NCBI RefSeq assembly: GCF_003429105.1
Contig: NZ_QVTD01000007.1
Location: forward strand, 1 to 61,533
Direction of reading: 5' to 3'
DNA length: 61,533 bases
From: Peribacillus glennii
Lineage (GTDB): Bacteria; Bacillota; Bacilli; Bacillales; DSM-1321
Below, piece by piece: positions 28,553-37,244 of the stretch. Every line of letters begins with the position of its first letter. The stretch's first letter is position 1. The notes beneath the pieces are model-generated. The model was not told the origin of the DNA. It did no database searches and saw nothing but the letters and a program-made list of their open reading frames with translations. The position numbers were made by a program, and so were the translations under genes.

Positions 28553-29719
28553 TTAGAAGTTGATTTGATCTCCGTTATAAGCCGCAATGTAGATTTTTTT
28601 CATATCCTCCACTGATACTTGTCTAGGATTTGATGGAGTACACGGGTCTTCAACAGCTCCCTCGGCCATCTGGTCCAGGTGTTTATGAAATTCTGCCTCA
28701 TCCACACCAAATTCCTTTAAAGTGAGCGGAAGATTTAAAGATTTGTTTAAGCGGCGTATCAGTTCTGTTAGTGAATCAATTAATTCATCGTCTGTGCTAC
28801 CATCCAAACCAAGCATCCTTGCGATGTCAGCATACCTTGAACTTTCAGACTTTCTATTATAATCAATCACATACGGGAGATAGAGTGCATTAGCTGTTCC
28901 ATGCGGAATTTTAAAAATCGCCCCACTCTTATGGGACAGGCTGTGGACAATTCCTAGGAATCCATTTGAAAAGGCCATGCCTGCAATGGCTTGTGCGTAA
29001 TGCATTTCTGCTCTTGCAGCTTTATCACCGGATGCGGATTTTTCTATATTTTCTACCACCTGCCTGATCGACTGCATTGCCAACGGATCAGTAAAAGAGT
29101 TATGCGCAGTGGACACATAAGCTTCTATACCGTGTGTTAAGGCATCCATTCCCGTATAAGCTACAATGGAAACCGGCATGGAATACGTCAACTCAGGATC
29201 AATAATTGCAATATCAGGCGTGATCTCATACCCGAATACCGGATACTTAACTCCCTTATCATAGTCTGTAATAACAGAGAATGGTGATACATCGCTGCCT
29301 GTTCCACTAGTTGTTGAAATCGCGATGAAACGCGCCTTCTTACGCAATGTCGGCAGAACGTTGGGAGCCTTGATCTGATCAAATGGCAGCTCAGGGTTTT
29401 CATAAAAAATCCACATTAGCTTTGCCGCATCAAGTGGCGATCCACCACCAGCGGCAATGATCCAATCCGGCTGGAATTCTTCCATCTTCTTGCCCCCGTT
29501 TTGGGCGGTTGTTATTGATGGATCGTTTTCAACGCCTTCAATTATTTGGGTTTCTATGCCAGCCTCACGCAAATGGGATTCGATTTTATCCAAATAACCG
29601 GACTTTTTAATGGATTGACCTCCAATAACGATGGTCGCTTTTTTCCCTTCAAGGCTTTTCAATACTTCCAGGGACCCTTCCCCAAAGTAAACATCTCTCG
29701 GAATAGTAAAACGGTACAT
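28553..29719 (-). CDS. Iron-containing alcohol dehydrogenase
   Basis: A 388-residue group III (iron-dependent) NAD(P) alcohol dehydrogenase that interconverts an alcohol and its aldehyde. The nucleotide-binding GGGSPLDAAK motif is near residue 92. Metal ligands are expected from the aspartate in IIDPELTY and the histidines of GMDALTHGIEAYVS, HSLSHKSGAIFKIPHG and the C-terminal half. The ribosome site GGAGAG precedes the ATG. About 375 bp upstream is a promoter with the HxlR-like box shared with zwf and hxlAB, which suggests formaldehyde-linked expression. It does not have the N terminus I associate with Bacillus methanolicus methanol dehydrogenase, so the substrate remains open. A deleted duplicate lies at 37245-37376. 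Confidence 0.88.
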   Translation of the reverse strand: MYRFTIPRDVYFGEGSLEVLKSLEGKKATIVIGGQSIKKSGYLDKIESHLREAGIETQIIEGVENDPSITTAQNGGKKMEEFQPDWIIAAGGGSPLDAAKLMWIFYENPELPFDQIKAPNVLPTLRKKARFIAISTTSGTGSDVSPFSVITDYDKGVKYPVFGYEITPDIAIIDPELTYSMPVSIVAYTGMDALTHGIEAYVSTAHNSFTDPLAMQSIRQVVENIEKSASGDKAARAEMHYAQAIAGMAFSNGFLGIVHSLSHKSGAIFKIPHGTANALYLPYVIDYNRKSESSRYADIARMLGLDGSTDDELIDSLTELIRRLNKSLNLPLTLKEFGVDEAEFHKHLDQMAEGAVEDPCTPSNPRQVSVEDMKKIYIAAYNGDQINF

Positions 29720-30095
29720 ATGTGCTCTCTCCTATTCTTTAGTAATCGGAACTGTAACAGTTTTCCCCTATAGTTATGTCAAAAAAACAAAAATCAACGA
29801 ATTGTAAAACTTAAGGTCATCCCTAACTAATTTCTGAACAGACTAAGTCTCACGCTCATGTTACATATAACTAAACTGCCCGTTTTTTGATTATTTCTTG
29901 CCGCTACACGCTACCAAGTTGGTTGGTTGCTCCGCTGCGAATGAGATGGGAGGAAAGGTGTTCCAGCGAAATCATTACTTTTTTCTTAACCAGAACATTA
30001 AACAATCTCAGGCAATAAAAGAGGGAAACCAGCACTCCCCCAAATGGAGTATAATTCCAAAAAACAAAGGAAAACAGAACCCTGGCACAGAGGTT
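29720..30095. other. Long leader between the HxlR-like promoter and adh
   Basis: About 375 bp separates the adh start codon from its probable promoter. A plus-strand open frame (29898-30125) has no ribosome site and no recognisable domain. The stretch 29885-30080 has a more even base composition than its surroundings and may be an old insertion, but I recognise no element in it. Confidence 0.4.
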
Positions 30096-30134
30096 AGTAT
30101 AATACCTACTTTAAAATGTGAATAGTACGCACTT
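30096..30134 (-). promoter_or_regulatory. HxlR-like box and promoter upstream of adh
   Basis: On the minus strand the box AAGTGCGTACT (30134-30124) is followed after exactly 22 nt by a -10 TATACT (30101-30096). The same box and spacing occur before both zwf units and before hxlA. No good -35 is visible, which suits an activator-dependent promoter. Confidence 0.65.
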
Positions 30135-30181
30135 TTTTTATATACCAATTGCTGTTGTGATGTTTTTCAAATTTTCCTACT

Positions 30182-30213
30182 AAAAAAGACCCCCGTCAGT
30201 TAACGAGGATCTG
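30182..30213 (-). terminator. Terminator upstream of the adh promoter
   Basis: On the minus strand AGATCCTCG...TGACGGGGGTCT forms a hairpin followed by TTTTTTA. A very similar terminator (40914-40948) lies at the same place upstream of the zwf1 promoter, showing that the two upstream regions are related by duplication. No intact gene precedes it here. Confidence 0.7.
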
Positions 30214-30333
30214 TAAGTTTGAACTGGTTTTTTGATAATAGCGATTCAAATATACATTTTTATAGGTGCTTCCTATTTTTCTGAAACAACTAGCTATATG
30301 TTCATTCTTCCTGTCTACCGAGTCTTTTTAGGT

Positions 30334-30415
30334 ACAAAAAACGACCACAAGTCTTGACTGATTTATAGTCTTCTTCTTCTGGACGTATATTTTCATAGAC
30401 GCAGTTTTATTGTCT
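30334..30415 (-). pseudogene. Possible relic of an hxlR 3' end
   Basis: A 20-plus-base stretch including GACCACAAGTCTTGACT, then at about 30395 ATAGACGCA-TTTTAT, matches the terminator and last codons of the second hxlR gene (49811-49900) in the same order and spacing. The rest of the gene is not recognisable. It may be all that is left of a third hxlR copy next to adh. Confidence 0.4.
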
Positions 30416-30545
30416 TATTCATATCAATTGATAGTGTAAAATCATACAAAAATAATCCTAAAATGAAGTAAAAAAATTATTCAAAATAAGGCCCTTTGAA
30501 CTTCCCTTCTCTTCTTGGTTCATTTGAGTGGCACTTATTGTTTTA

Positions 30546-30663
30546 TTAATCAATCATTTGATTAAATAATAAAATCCTTGTTAAATAGGCATTTCCCTCT
30601 TAATCAATCGTTTAATTAAAAACCGTGTTTCCTAGACAGTCCAACATTTAATCAATCGTTGAC
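30546..30663. promoter_or_regulatory. Three operator-like palindromes (sites B1-B3)
   Basis: TTAATCAATCATTTGATTAA (30546-30565), TTAATCAATCGTTTAATTAA (30600-30619) and a half-eroded TTAATCAATCGTT (30648-30660) repeat about every 50 bp. They resemble the palindrome at 23603 and, like it, lie on the left of a copy of the conserved hairpin element. They look like TetR-family operators. Confidence 0.45.
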
Positions 30664-30720
30664 CAAAATTAATAACAAATTGTGCCAAAATCTATTTTCT
30701 GAATAAATTAACAAATAACC

Positions 30721-30808
30721 TCTGGCATGAAACTGGTTTCATACTTTATCCTATAAAGGTGAACCGGCTGGCGTTACACCTTTGGTGGCGTTACGGCCGG
30801 TTTTTTTT
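30721..30808 (+). ncRNA. Conserved structured element, copy B
   Basis: The stem AACCGGC/GCCGGTT (30762-30768 with 30796-30802) encloses TGGCGTTA, a CACC/GGTG hairpin and GCGTTACG, and is followed by eight Ts, so on the plus strand it could end a small transcript as an intrinsic terminator. Upstream are the palindrome ATGAAACTGGTTTCAT (30727-30742) and a CTTTA/TAAAG hairpin, both with counterparts in copy A. The palindrome also resembles a CcpA cre site with one altered centre base. Confidence 0.45.
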
Positions 30809-30948
30809 ATAAAAAACAAACATTAAGTTTAACAAAAAAACCCCAACATTGAAAAAGGATGAACTTATGAAACTAATAATTTAGGTGGCTGAACGAAGCT
30901 AGAATCTGTTTGTTGAGTTTTGATGGAATACCCCCTCCCCTTTTCCAT

Positions 30949-30974
30949 AAAAAAAGAGGACTAAATAGTCCTCC
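30949..30974 (-). terminator. Terminator after the RsbR-like gene
   Basis: On the minus strand GGAGGACTATTTAGTCCTC is followed by TTTTTTTAT, directly after the stop codon. It is almost the same sequence as the nitroreductase terminator. Confidence 0.8.
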
Positions 30975-30977
30975 AAT

Positions 30978-31829
30978 TCATCTCATATGGTTAACCCCGG
31001 TAATGGCCAATGCCTGTTTTAACGAACTGAATGTACGAATTCCGCTCCAGTCCAGCCCTAGTTGAATGGAAGTCTGTGCTACTTCAGGCCGGATTCCGGA
31101 CACATTTGTCTTCATACCGAGTAAATCAAGTATTTTTATTAAATTAAACATTTCATTTGCAACCATCGTGTCCACTATCGAGACACCCGACACATCAATA
31201 AAGAGCTGATTTATGCCAAGTTCTGAACATTTTTGCGGCACTATTTCCAATAAAGACCTTGCACGGGTTGTATCGATATCCCCCACAATAGGCAACACAG
31301 CTACCCCTTCCGAAATAGGGATAACAGGCGTGCTTAATTCCAAAATTAGAGATTGTTGGGCAGTTAATCTACTGTTAGACAGCTGATAATATCTTTCAGA
31401 AAAATGATAAAGCAGCCGGTCAAAACCAGCATTGAATACATTACTCCATTTCAGTATATTTTGCGTCGTCACCATATCCTCATTCTTATTTACGAAGGTT
31501 TCAACGTATTCCCAAATCGTTTCTCGTGTTTTACTTAAAGCTTCCAACACATCATGGATTGGGGTATTGTTTTCAATTCTGCTTTGCGCCACAGTATCCG
31601 CCCATATTAATTGCTGCTCATGGAATGTACTTTCTTCTTCTAAAAATGCATACGCTATAGTCTTTATGGTCAAAGCATGTTGTTCCCTTAAAATCTTATC
31701 AATTTTTGGATTCGGATTATTCGAATAAAACTCGCCGGAAAAATTGCTTTTCTCATTAAACCATTTCTGCGTAATAGTACTTGAGTTCTCAATAATATAT
31801 TCATAAAGCTGTTGATTGATCGAAGTCAA
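30978..31829 (-). CDS. RsbR-type stressosome protein (STAS domain)
   Basis: A 283-residue protein of the RsbR family, whose members build the stressosome and release RsbT to switch on sigma-B. The N-terminal half (about 1-160) is an all-helical RsbRD-like sensor domain; the C-terminal half is a STAS domain (about 165-280) starting at TPVIPISEGVAVLPIVGDID. The usual phosphorylatable residues fall in IDVSGVSIVDTMVANEMF and in the following helix region with SGIRPEVAQTSIQLG. It is closest in layout to RsbRD (YqhA). The start is a TTG with AGAGGGG upstream. The stimulus it senses is unknown. Confidence 0.85.
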   Translation of the reverse strand: MTSINQQLYEYIIENSSTITQKWFNEKSNFSGEFYSNNPNPKIDKILREQHALTIKTIAYAFLEEESTFHEQQLIWADTVAQSRIENNTPIHDVLEALSKTRETIWEYVETFVNKNEDMVTTQNILKWSNVFNAGFDRLLYHFSERYYQLSNSRLTAQQSLILELSTPVIPISEGVAVLPIVGDIDTTRARSLLEIVPQKCSELGINQLFIDVSGVSIVDTMVANEMFNLIKILDLLGMKTNVSGIRPEVAQTSIQLGLDWSGIRTFSSLKQALAITGVNHMR

Positions 31830-32208
31830 ATTATACCCCTCTTTCGCATTGACGAAACTTTACATCTATCATTATAAAGATTTTTAATGGTGAACGGTAT
31901 TTTTAAGGAAAAAAACGCCGGCGAAAAAATAAAAAAATTTATGCCGGCTAGCCAACCTTAAAAGGAGAAATCGGCTATTAAAGCGAAAACATAGACATTT
32001 CTGTTTCACTCAATTACATTTTTAAATGTTCCAGCAGGGGTCTTTATCGTCTTATTCAAAGCTGTAATTTTGAAAGTGTGGTTTTTAGGGGTGGGTTTCC
32101 ACGACTGGCCAACAAATAAGGGGTATTAAGATGAATCGTACTATCTCTTAAATTGGATGAGGTTAACAACCCGCTTTATAAGTTACGTTAAAACTTCCAG
32201 TTTTTTTG
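31830..32208. other. Intergenic region with a terminator-like hairpin
   Basis: No plausible gene. On the minus strand a GCCGGC/GCCGGC hairpin with an AT-only loop is followed by GTTTTTTTCC (31908-31948). It could terminate transcription from the epimerase-like gene to its right, although it is about 260 bp beyond that stop codon. Confidence 0.5.
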
Positions 32209-32973
32209 TTAGTAAAACCTCCTATTTTGGAGAAATTGTTCAAATGTCACTTTTCCTGTTTTTCGTGTACCATTGGTGTTTCTGCCCGCAACATACGCTT
32301 TTGAAAGTTTACCTGGTAAAGGCAGGCTTATCACTTTATTCTTTTCCTTATTTACTTTGATTTGAAGCTCTGCCATCTCCCCTAATGTCATTATTTCCGG
32401 TCCGCCAAAATCATCAATCCTTCCTTGAGGACCAACATTTATTAAACCAATTAAATGCTGTGCAAATTCACCTGTATCCACACTTTGAAATTTAAAATCT
32501 CCCGGAATAAAATACCTTTTCAATAATGGTTTGGATAAAAACATTTTTTGAACAAAGCTGTGGAATTGTGTTGCACGTACAATGGTATAAGGAATCAAAC
32601 TATTCTTCAGCACTCCTTCTGCCTCGTACTTATGCCTATAATATTTGAACGGTATATTTTCAATGCCAACAATTGATGGATAAATAAAATGTTTTATATG
32701 TTGCAGCTGACTTAAAAACTTTTCAAGGCCGGTTACATCGATGGATTTAGAATTTTTCATCGGGCTTGTTGCAGCATGAATAATAACATCAATATCTTTA
32801 GCTGCTTCTTCCAAACCTTCCCCGGTTAAAATATCACTGTGAACCCAATTGAAATGATTTGCGTTGTCAGGTTTTCCTCTTGAAGTGATTCTGACATTAC
32901 AATCAGAATGAATGAATTGATCCAGCAAAGCCAAACCTAGTTGTCCTGTTGAACCTGTCACCAATATATTCAA
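32209..32973 (-). CDS. NAD(P)-binding epimerase/NmrA-like protein (atypical SDR)
   Basis: A 254-residue Rossmann-fold protein of the atypical short-chain dehydrogenase type. The N-terminal dinucleotide-binding motif is VTGSTGQLGLALL, and IIHAATSP marks the end of the fourth strand. An active-site-like YRHKYEAEGVL is present, but the classic YxxxK is only partly kept (YRHKY). Homologues act as NADPH-binding sensors or reductases; no specific role can be read here. The start is a TTG preceded by GGGAGGG. It appears to be a single-gene unit. Confidence 0.75.
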   Translation of the reverse strand: MNILVTGSTGQLGLALLDQFIHSDCNVRITSRGKPDNANHFNWVHSDILTGEGLEEAAKDIDVIIHAATSPMKNSKSIDVTGLEKFLSQLQHIKHFIYPSIVGIENIPFKYYRHKYEAEGVLKNSLIPYTIVRATQFHSFVQKMFLSKPLLKRYFIPGDFKFQSVDTGEFAQHLIGLINVGPQGRIDDFGGPEIMTLGEMAELQIKVNKEKNKVISLPLPGKLSKAYVAGRNTNGTRKTGKVTFEQFLQNRRFY

Positions 32974-33813
32974 CTTAATCCCTCCCCATTTAATGCTACA
33001 TGAATCAAAATTTTTCTATTGTTAATATAGTTCACCCTATAGCAATAAATATGGTCAAATGGAATTATTATGAAAAAATCTGGTTGTATTCACCTCCTTG
33101 TTATACCAGGCTTTCACCCCTGTAGTCACTATTCCCAAAAACATGCTGCATATTATTCTGAAGGGCATTTCTTCAAATTATCGACTGTAATTTTATATGG
33201 CATGTAACAACTGCCTATGTCCATTAAAATATCATACAAACAGAAAAAAAAGCTTTCCAAAAGTGCCGTGAACTCTTGAAAGGCTTTGTTATGGTATCTA
33301 TTTAGATGGTAATAGTATTTTATTATTTCAACGAAGGAAGAGTTTGATGTATTTTAATCGGTGCGAGTTGTATATTCTATAATCTTTATTATTTAGAAAA
33401 CAAATTGTTGTCGATTTCAACTCAGACTTTGTAGATATTTCTCGGGAAATTGTTGAAATTTGAAAAATGATGATTCATATAATAAAACAAAGGAAATTCT
33501 GTTTTTGATCTGATTGCCTGAGGCTTAAATTTTCATTATACCAAATTACCCGACTCAATTTGATTTATCTTGTTGCGGCATGTCCAAATCGCGTAAATTA
33601 TAATTGCTTCAATGTGGGATTGGATACAGATAGGCCAATCTTCAGTTTTTTAAATTATTTTGGCTTCGCTCTATGTTTTGCCCTTAGAAAGAAGAAACTC
33701 GATGCATTCGGACATACTTCATGTATATATTTCTATCATATCGCCCAGCGATGCCAAATCGCAATTTGCTTCCGCAGGTTTTTAAACAGTTAACAAAAAA
33801 CTTAACGGGCCCC
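32974..33813. other. Gene-free stretch with one orphan terminator
   Basis: About 840 bp of AT-rich sequence. On the minus strand 33288-33244 forms AAGCCTTTCAAGAG...CTTTTGGAAAGCTT followed by eight Ts, a good intrinsic terminator, yet the nearest upstream gene ends more than 500 bp away. The stretch between may be a decayed gene; translated pieces (33540-33790, both strands) contain stops and match nothing I recognise. Confidence 0.4.
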
Positions 33814-34521
33814 TTACTTTCTAAATATGGAGAGAAGCCCGCCCCAATACACCCTGCGTTTTTGTATCGTTTCTTCTAAGCGTCTATTAAAATCATTTTG
33901 CGAACTCCATTCTTTTTTCTGTTCGTCCCGCATATTTTGTATCTCTTTTTGCAAGAGTTCACTTTTCTGTTTTTCTTGTTGCAGCAATGTTTCGTAATAA
34001 TTTTTATGTTGTTCAGCCAATTTTTCAATTTTAGCATTGGTTCTTTGTGAAGAATTCCCAATACTGGAGCTTATAATATGATGGTCTTGATGGAGCCGGG
34101 AAACCTTTGTTTTAAGCTGTGACATATCGTTTGTCAGTTGGATATTCATTTCACGTGCGGCTGCGAGTTCATTTACCAAAAACCTTAAAACCTCTTTTAA
34201 TTGATTTGGATCCTGGAGTGAATTTTCGTATGTATCGGTTACCGCTATATCTGTTCCATTATATTCTTCTAACCTTTCTTTTTGTTCATTTACAAGATCT
34301 TTTGCTGTATCATCCAGAGGCTTGTCCGTATCGCGTAATGCTATGAGCGCTCTAATGTCAGATTGAACAAAGATACGCCGTTCGCCATCTTTCAAAAACT
34401 CATATCCATTCCGTTCCAATATTTGGCCATACTTTCGAACCGTAGGAGTTGCAATTCCTACTTCTTCTGCCACCTCCTTGGAAGAGAAAGCTCGTTCATT
34501 CGGTTGTATATCGTGTCGCAT
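33814..34521 (-). CDS. HTH (MerR-like) protein with coiled coil, DUF3967-type
   Basis: A 235-residue DNA-binding-like protein. The start is the ATG of MRHDIQPNERAFSSKEV with GGAGGTG upstream. Residues about 10-75 form a winged-helix MerR-like domain (SSKEVAEEVGIATPTVRKYGQILERNGYEF). The rest is a long charged coiled coil (about 115-215), ending in RRVYWGGLLSIFRK. This layout, resembling RacA and the DUF3967 proteins, is often found on plasmids and mobile elements. It is a sign of imported DNA, consistent with the mosaic surroundings. The target is unknown. Confidence 0.75.
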   Translation of the reverse strand: MRHDIQPNERAFSSKEVAEEVGIATPTVRKYGQILERNGYEFLKDGERRIFVQSDIRALIALRDTDKPLDDTAKDLVNEQKERLEEYNGTDIAVTDTYENSLQDPNQLKEVLRFLVNELAAAREMNIQLTNDMSQLKTKVSRLHQDHHIISSSIGNSSQRTNAKIEKLAEQHKNYYETLLQQEKQKSELLQKEIQNMRDEQKKEWSSQNDFNRRLEETIQKRRVYWGGLLSIFRK

Positions 34522-34682
34522 ATCGCACCTCCTGCCATTCAATATGAAGGGTTCTATATATATTTTCAAGAGTCATATCGCCCATATCCAGCCTAGCTCG
34601 GCCCAACTCGGTAGTACTACAGTGCCGTTTGGGACATACAGGAATTACACAAAACGTGATTTGACAACCAGTATTAAAAAAT

Positions 34683-34724
34683 CAAAAAAGGCCTCCCACA
34701 GTTCAGTAAACTGATGAAGGACCT
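34683..34724 (-). terminator. Terminator after the propeller-protein gene (groEL-terminator-like, copy C)
   Basis: On the minus strand AAGGTCC...TTCATCAGTTTACTGAACTG-TGGGAGGCC-TTTTTT forms a long stem. It is about 90% alike to the terminators at 36117-36160 and 51473-51516, the last of which belongs to groEL. Confidence 0.75.
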
Positions 34725-34770
34725 TCTGAAAGAAGAAAGTTTTTCGCTTCATAACCTGACTTTTATTTTA

Positions 34771-35868
34771 TTATAAAAAGGTAGGAGCAGGTAATTCACC
34801 AATTTTAATACGAAGTAAACTATATGGTTTTTCTCGTAAATCTTTTCCATAATGAAATCTGGCCTGCCTGTGTAATTGGTTCACAATCACGTATAAGTAT
34901 TGATCCGGGCCAATCGAAAATGTATCCGGCCATAAAATTGTTGGATCATGGGCAATGGTTTCCATTGTTCCATCCGGCAATATCCTTCGAATGCTGTTAT
35001 TTTCATAGTCACCAGCATAAACAATTCCTTTTGCATCGGTGAACATTCCATCAGATGCACCTTTTTCTCCCCAATACTCCACATGATAAATTAAATCTCT
35101 GTCCGGTATAGTACGGTCTCTTAGGACTTCTGTTGAAATCGAGAAAAGATGACGGCTGGTTAGTGGACAAAAAAATAAAACCTTGCCATCGGGAGAAATC
35201 GCTATTCCATCAGACGCCAATCTAAATGGGGAAGTGGAGCCGTCTATGTTTCTATTCATCAAAACTTTACCTTCTACCTTCGGTAAAAAATAGGGATCGG
35301 GTGAAGTTGATTTTGCACCATCTAACCGCCTAAACGCGTTTCCATTTTCTAATTCTACAACGATAATCGCTCCAGGTCCTCTAGATGAAGAATCCGTAAT
35401 ATATGCATACCCTGCTTTTCCAACACGAAAATCAAAGCGGACATCATTCAAATAAGTTGTTGGCAGGACAACATCCTCTGAAAAGGTATAAACTTTTCTG
35501 ATTTTATTGGTTTCTAAATCAATTGCGACTAATTTTGCCCCACCTATAATAGGTTCTGAAAAATTTGGTGCGGCAGTATCTAATACCCAAAGTGTCCCCC
35601 TTCCATCCGCAACCACACTTTGGACACTTATAAAAGACTGTGCAATATTCTCGGGACTTACTAAATTGGTTTCTAAACTGGGATAAGGCTGCAATTTACC
35701 GTTATCAATTTCCGCCACCGTATATTTGACATCATCTCCCCATTTCGGAAAGCAAACGAAAATACGCCCTGTTTCTGAAACAGTAACCCCTGTAGGCATA
35801 GCACCATAAAATGCATAAACTTGCTCTAACTTACCGAAATATTTTTCAACAGGTAATATAGGTTTCAT
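34771..35868 (-). CDS. Major royal jelly/SMP-30-like beta-propeller protein
   Basis: A 365-residue predicted six-bladed beta-propeller of the yellow/royal-jelly type, related to SMP-30/gluconolactonase. Family features are MPTGVTVSETGRIFVCFPKWGD near the N terminus, DGRGTLWVLDT, YLNDVRFD, AYITDSSSRGPGAIIVVEL, SDGIAISPDGKVLFFCPLTS and GIVYAGDYENNSI. There is no signal peptide, so it is probably cytoplasmic. Bacterial members are often lactonase- or sugar-related but uncharacterised; with zwf and gnd nearby a lactonase role in the pentose phosphate route is a tempting guess and only that. The ribosome site AGGAGG precedes the ATG. Confidence 0.75.
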   Translation of the reverse strand: MKPILPVEKYFGKLEQVYAFYGAMPTGVTVSETGRIFVCFPKWGDDVKYTVAEIDNGKLQPYPSLETNLVSPENIAQSFISVQSVVADGRGTLWVLDTAAPNFSEPIIGGAKLVAIDLETNKIRKVYTFSEDVVLPTTYLNDVRFDFRVGKAGYAYITDSSSRGPGAIIVVELENGNAFRRLDGAKSTSPDPYFLPKVEGKVLMNRNIDGSTSPFRLASDGIAISPDGKVLFFCPLTSRHLFSISTEVLRDRTIPDRDLIYHVEYWGEKGASDGMFTDAKGIVYAGDYENNSIRRILPDGTMETIAHDPTILWPDTFSIGPDQYLYVIVNQLHRQARFHYGKDLREKPYSLLRIKIGELPAPTFL

Positions 35869-36116
35869 AATTTCCTCCTCAACATTCGAATGGGATATTA
35901 CCTATATATGATTAAAAATCATTTCTTGATCATTACCGTAAAATCAAAACGAATCGTAATTAACCTGCCAAATGAGAACACAGCCATCTATAATCAAATT
36001 TTGTGGATTATTTACATATAATAAAAATCCTTTCGCGATAAAGGCCGATGCAACGATTGAGCATACAGATATAAACACAACTATTAACATTTATGCTAAT
36101 ATGACCGCTAATATGA

Positions 36117-36296
36117 AAAAAAGGTCTCCCACCAGTTCAGTAAACTGATGAAAGACCTTCTCTTGAAGAGGGATTTTTGTGAAGAAAGTGAGCTTTTTCG
36201 CTTGCTCTGCAGCAAAATATGGAGCACCATTTACATTATTCCACTTGAAAACCCTTATTTATCATGGCTTTATGATGTTTATTACATCATGCCGCC
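36117..36296 (-). pseudogene. Relic of a groEL 3' end with its terminator
   Basis: On the minus strand 36296-36282 encodes Gly-Gly-Met-Met-stop, the last codons of GroEL. The following sequence through ATCATAAAGCC and then the AAGGTCTTTCATCAGTTTA terminator (36160-36117) matches the region after the real groEL (51473-51650). The match is strong at both ends and weak in the middle. Nothing of the groEL body remains. It is either an old duplication or an integration scar. Confidence 0.65.
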
Positions 36297-36419
36297 CGTC
36301 AGATGAGAGTGTGTAATATCTTGAACGCTGTGTTTCAAAAGTGCGGTATATCAAGGTTTTAAATAATCTGAGGTGTAACATCCTCAACTATTACACGGCT
36401 TTGATGGTGGTGGGAGATG

Positions 36420-36632
36420 ATTACATGCTGGGTTTCCCTATTCTTCTTCCTCTTTGATCCTTCCACTCCGATTTCTCGAATGACTTTAACCCCACCTTTT
36501 AATCGGGGTACTTTCTTTCATACCATGCTTCTTAGCAAAATATATCCCAATTTCCCCTTAATTTAAATTCATCATTAAATTTAGCCATAATAATACACCC
36601 CAAAAGTAGTTTTCACTCTAACTTTTGGGGTG
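36420..36632 (-). mobile_element. IS3-family (IS150-type) remnant: inverted repeat and decayed orfA
   Basis: A 12-bp inverted repeat CACCCCAAAAGT/ACTTTTGGGGTG (36596-36607, 36621-36632) is followed on the minus strand by an ATG (36588) opening MAKFNDEFKL. After frameshifts, pieces reading LAKKHGMKESTPIKRW and VIREIGVEG can be followed. This is the start of an IS3-type OrfA helix-turn-helix protein. The rest of the element is gone. Confidence 0.7.
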
Positions 36633-36654
36633 CAGTACTTGAATAGGTTTACAA

Positions 36655-37206
36655 TTACTTCAGCATGTTAATAAATTCCCTCATGAATGTTGGTAAATCC
36701 GGCCATGCCTGACCTGACACAAGATTTTGGTGAGTATGCACGTTTTTATTTATATACGTAGCTCCGCAGGCTCTTACATCAGGCTCAACAGAAGGATAAG
36801 CTGTATACTCCCGGCCTTTCATTAAGTCTGGAATGACAGTCAACAGCTGTGCCGCATGGCAAATCGCCCCAACTGGCTTATTGGCTTCAAAGAAATGGCT
36901 GACAATCTTTGGCACTTCATCAAACATGCGAATGTATTCTGGCGCACGTCCTCCCGGAATGATCAATCCGTCATACTGCTCCGGATTAACATCTTTGAAA
37001 GCTACATGTGATTCAAGGTTGTATGCTGGTTTTTCCTCAAATGTCTCCATTCCCTCTATAAAATCATGGCTAACTGTGCGCAACTTTTTAACAGAAGGAG
37101 AAGCAATGGATACATCGAATCCTTCTTCGAGACAACGATAATAAGGATAAAAAACTTCAAGTGCCTCAACAGCATCTCCAGTAACAATCAATATTTTCTT
37201 ACTCAT
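36655..37206 (-). CDS. DJ-1/PfpI family protein, copy 2
   Basis: A 183-residue near-duplicate of the protein at 27868-28419, differing at only about a dozen positions and keeping the nucleophile elbow GAICHAAQLLTV and the GDAVEALEV motif. The start is the ATG of MSKKILIVTGD with AGAGG upstream. As at the first locus, alcohol dehydrogenase sequence lies just upstream, but here it is only a relic, so this gene is the survivor of a duplicated adh-pfpI pair. DNA identity is clearly lower than protein identity (many third-position changes), which suggests an old duplication under purifying selection. Confidence 0.88.
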   Translation of the reverse strand: MSKKILIVTGDAVEALEVFYPYYRCLEEGFDVSIASPSVKKLRTVSHDFIEGMETFEEKPAYNLESHVAFKDVNPEQYDGLIIPGGRAPEYIRMFDEVPKIVSHFFEANKPVGAICHAAQLLTVIPDLMKGREYTAYPSVEPDVRACGATYINKNVHTHQNLVSGQAWPDLPTFMREFINMLK

Positions 37207-37244
37207 AAAAATACCTCTCATTCAACTTTTTATTAGAAATATTA

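Noticed and set aside
28553..29719. Calling the iron alcohol dehydrogenase a methanol dehydrogenase
   Set aside because: The setting is suggestive, but its N terminus does not resemble the Bacillus methanolicus enzyme and group III substrates cannot be read from sequence.
29898..30125. 75-codon plus-strand frame in the adh leader
   Set aside because: No ribosome site or recognisable domain, and it runs into the adh promoter on the other strand.
23658..30742. Sigma-54 promoters at the TGGCATG motifs of the two structured elements
   Set aside because: The -12 part (TTGC at the right spacing) is missing in both copies.
23653..30808. Structured elements as known riboswitches (PreQ1, c-di-GMP, ZTP, guanidine, cobalamin, fluoride)
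   Set aside because: None of the conserved cores I know for these classes is present on either strand.
31808..31856. Sigma-B promoter (GTTTCG-N14-GGGTAT) at the RsbR-like gene
   Set aside because: The match is good, but GGGTAT overlaps the likely ribosome site AGAGGGG and the TTG start, so a transcript from it would be leaderless. I take it as a probable coincidence, not excluded.
36596..36632. Ordinary terminator after the second pfpI gene
   Set aside because: The inverted repeat is strong but not followed by a T run on the minus strand, and an IS3 orfA start follows directly, so it is better read as an IS end.
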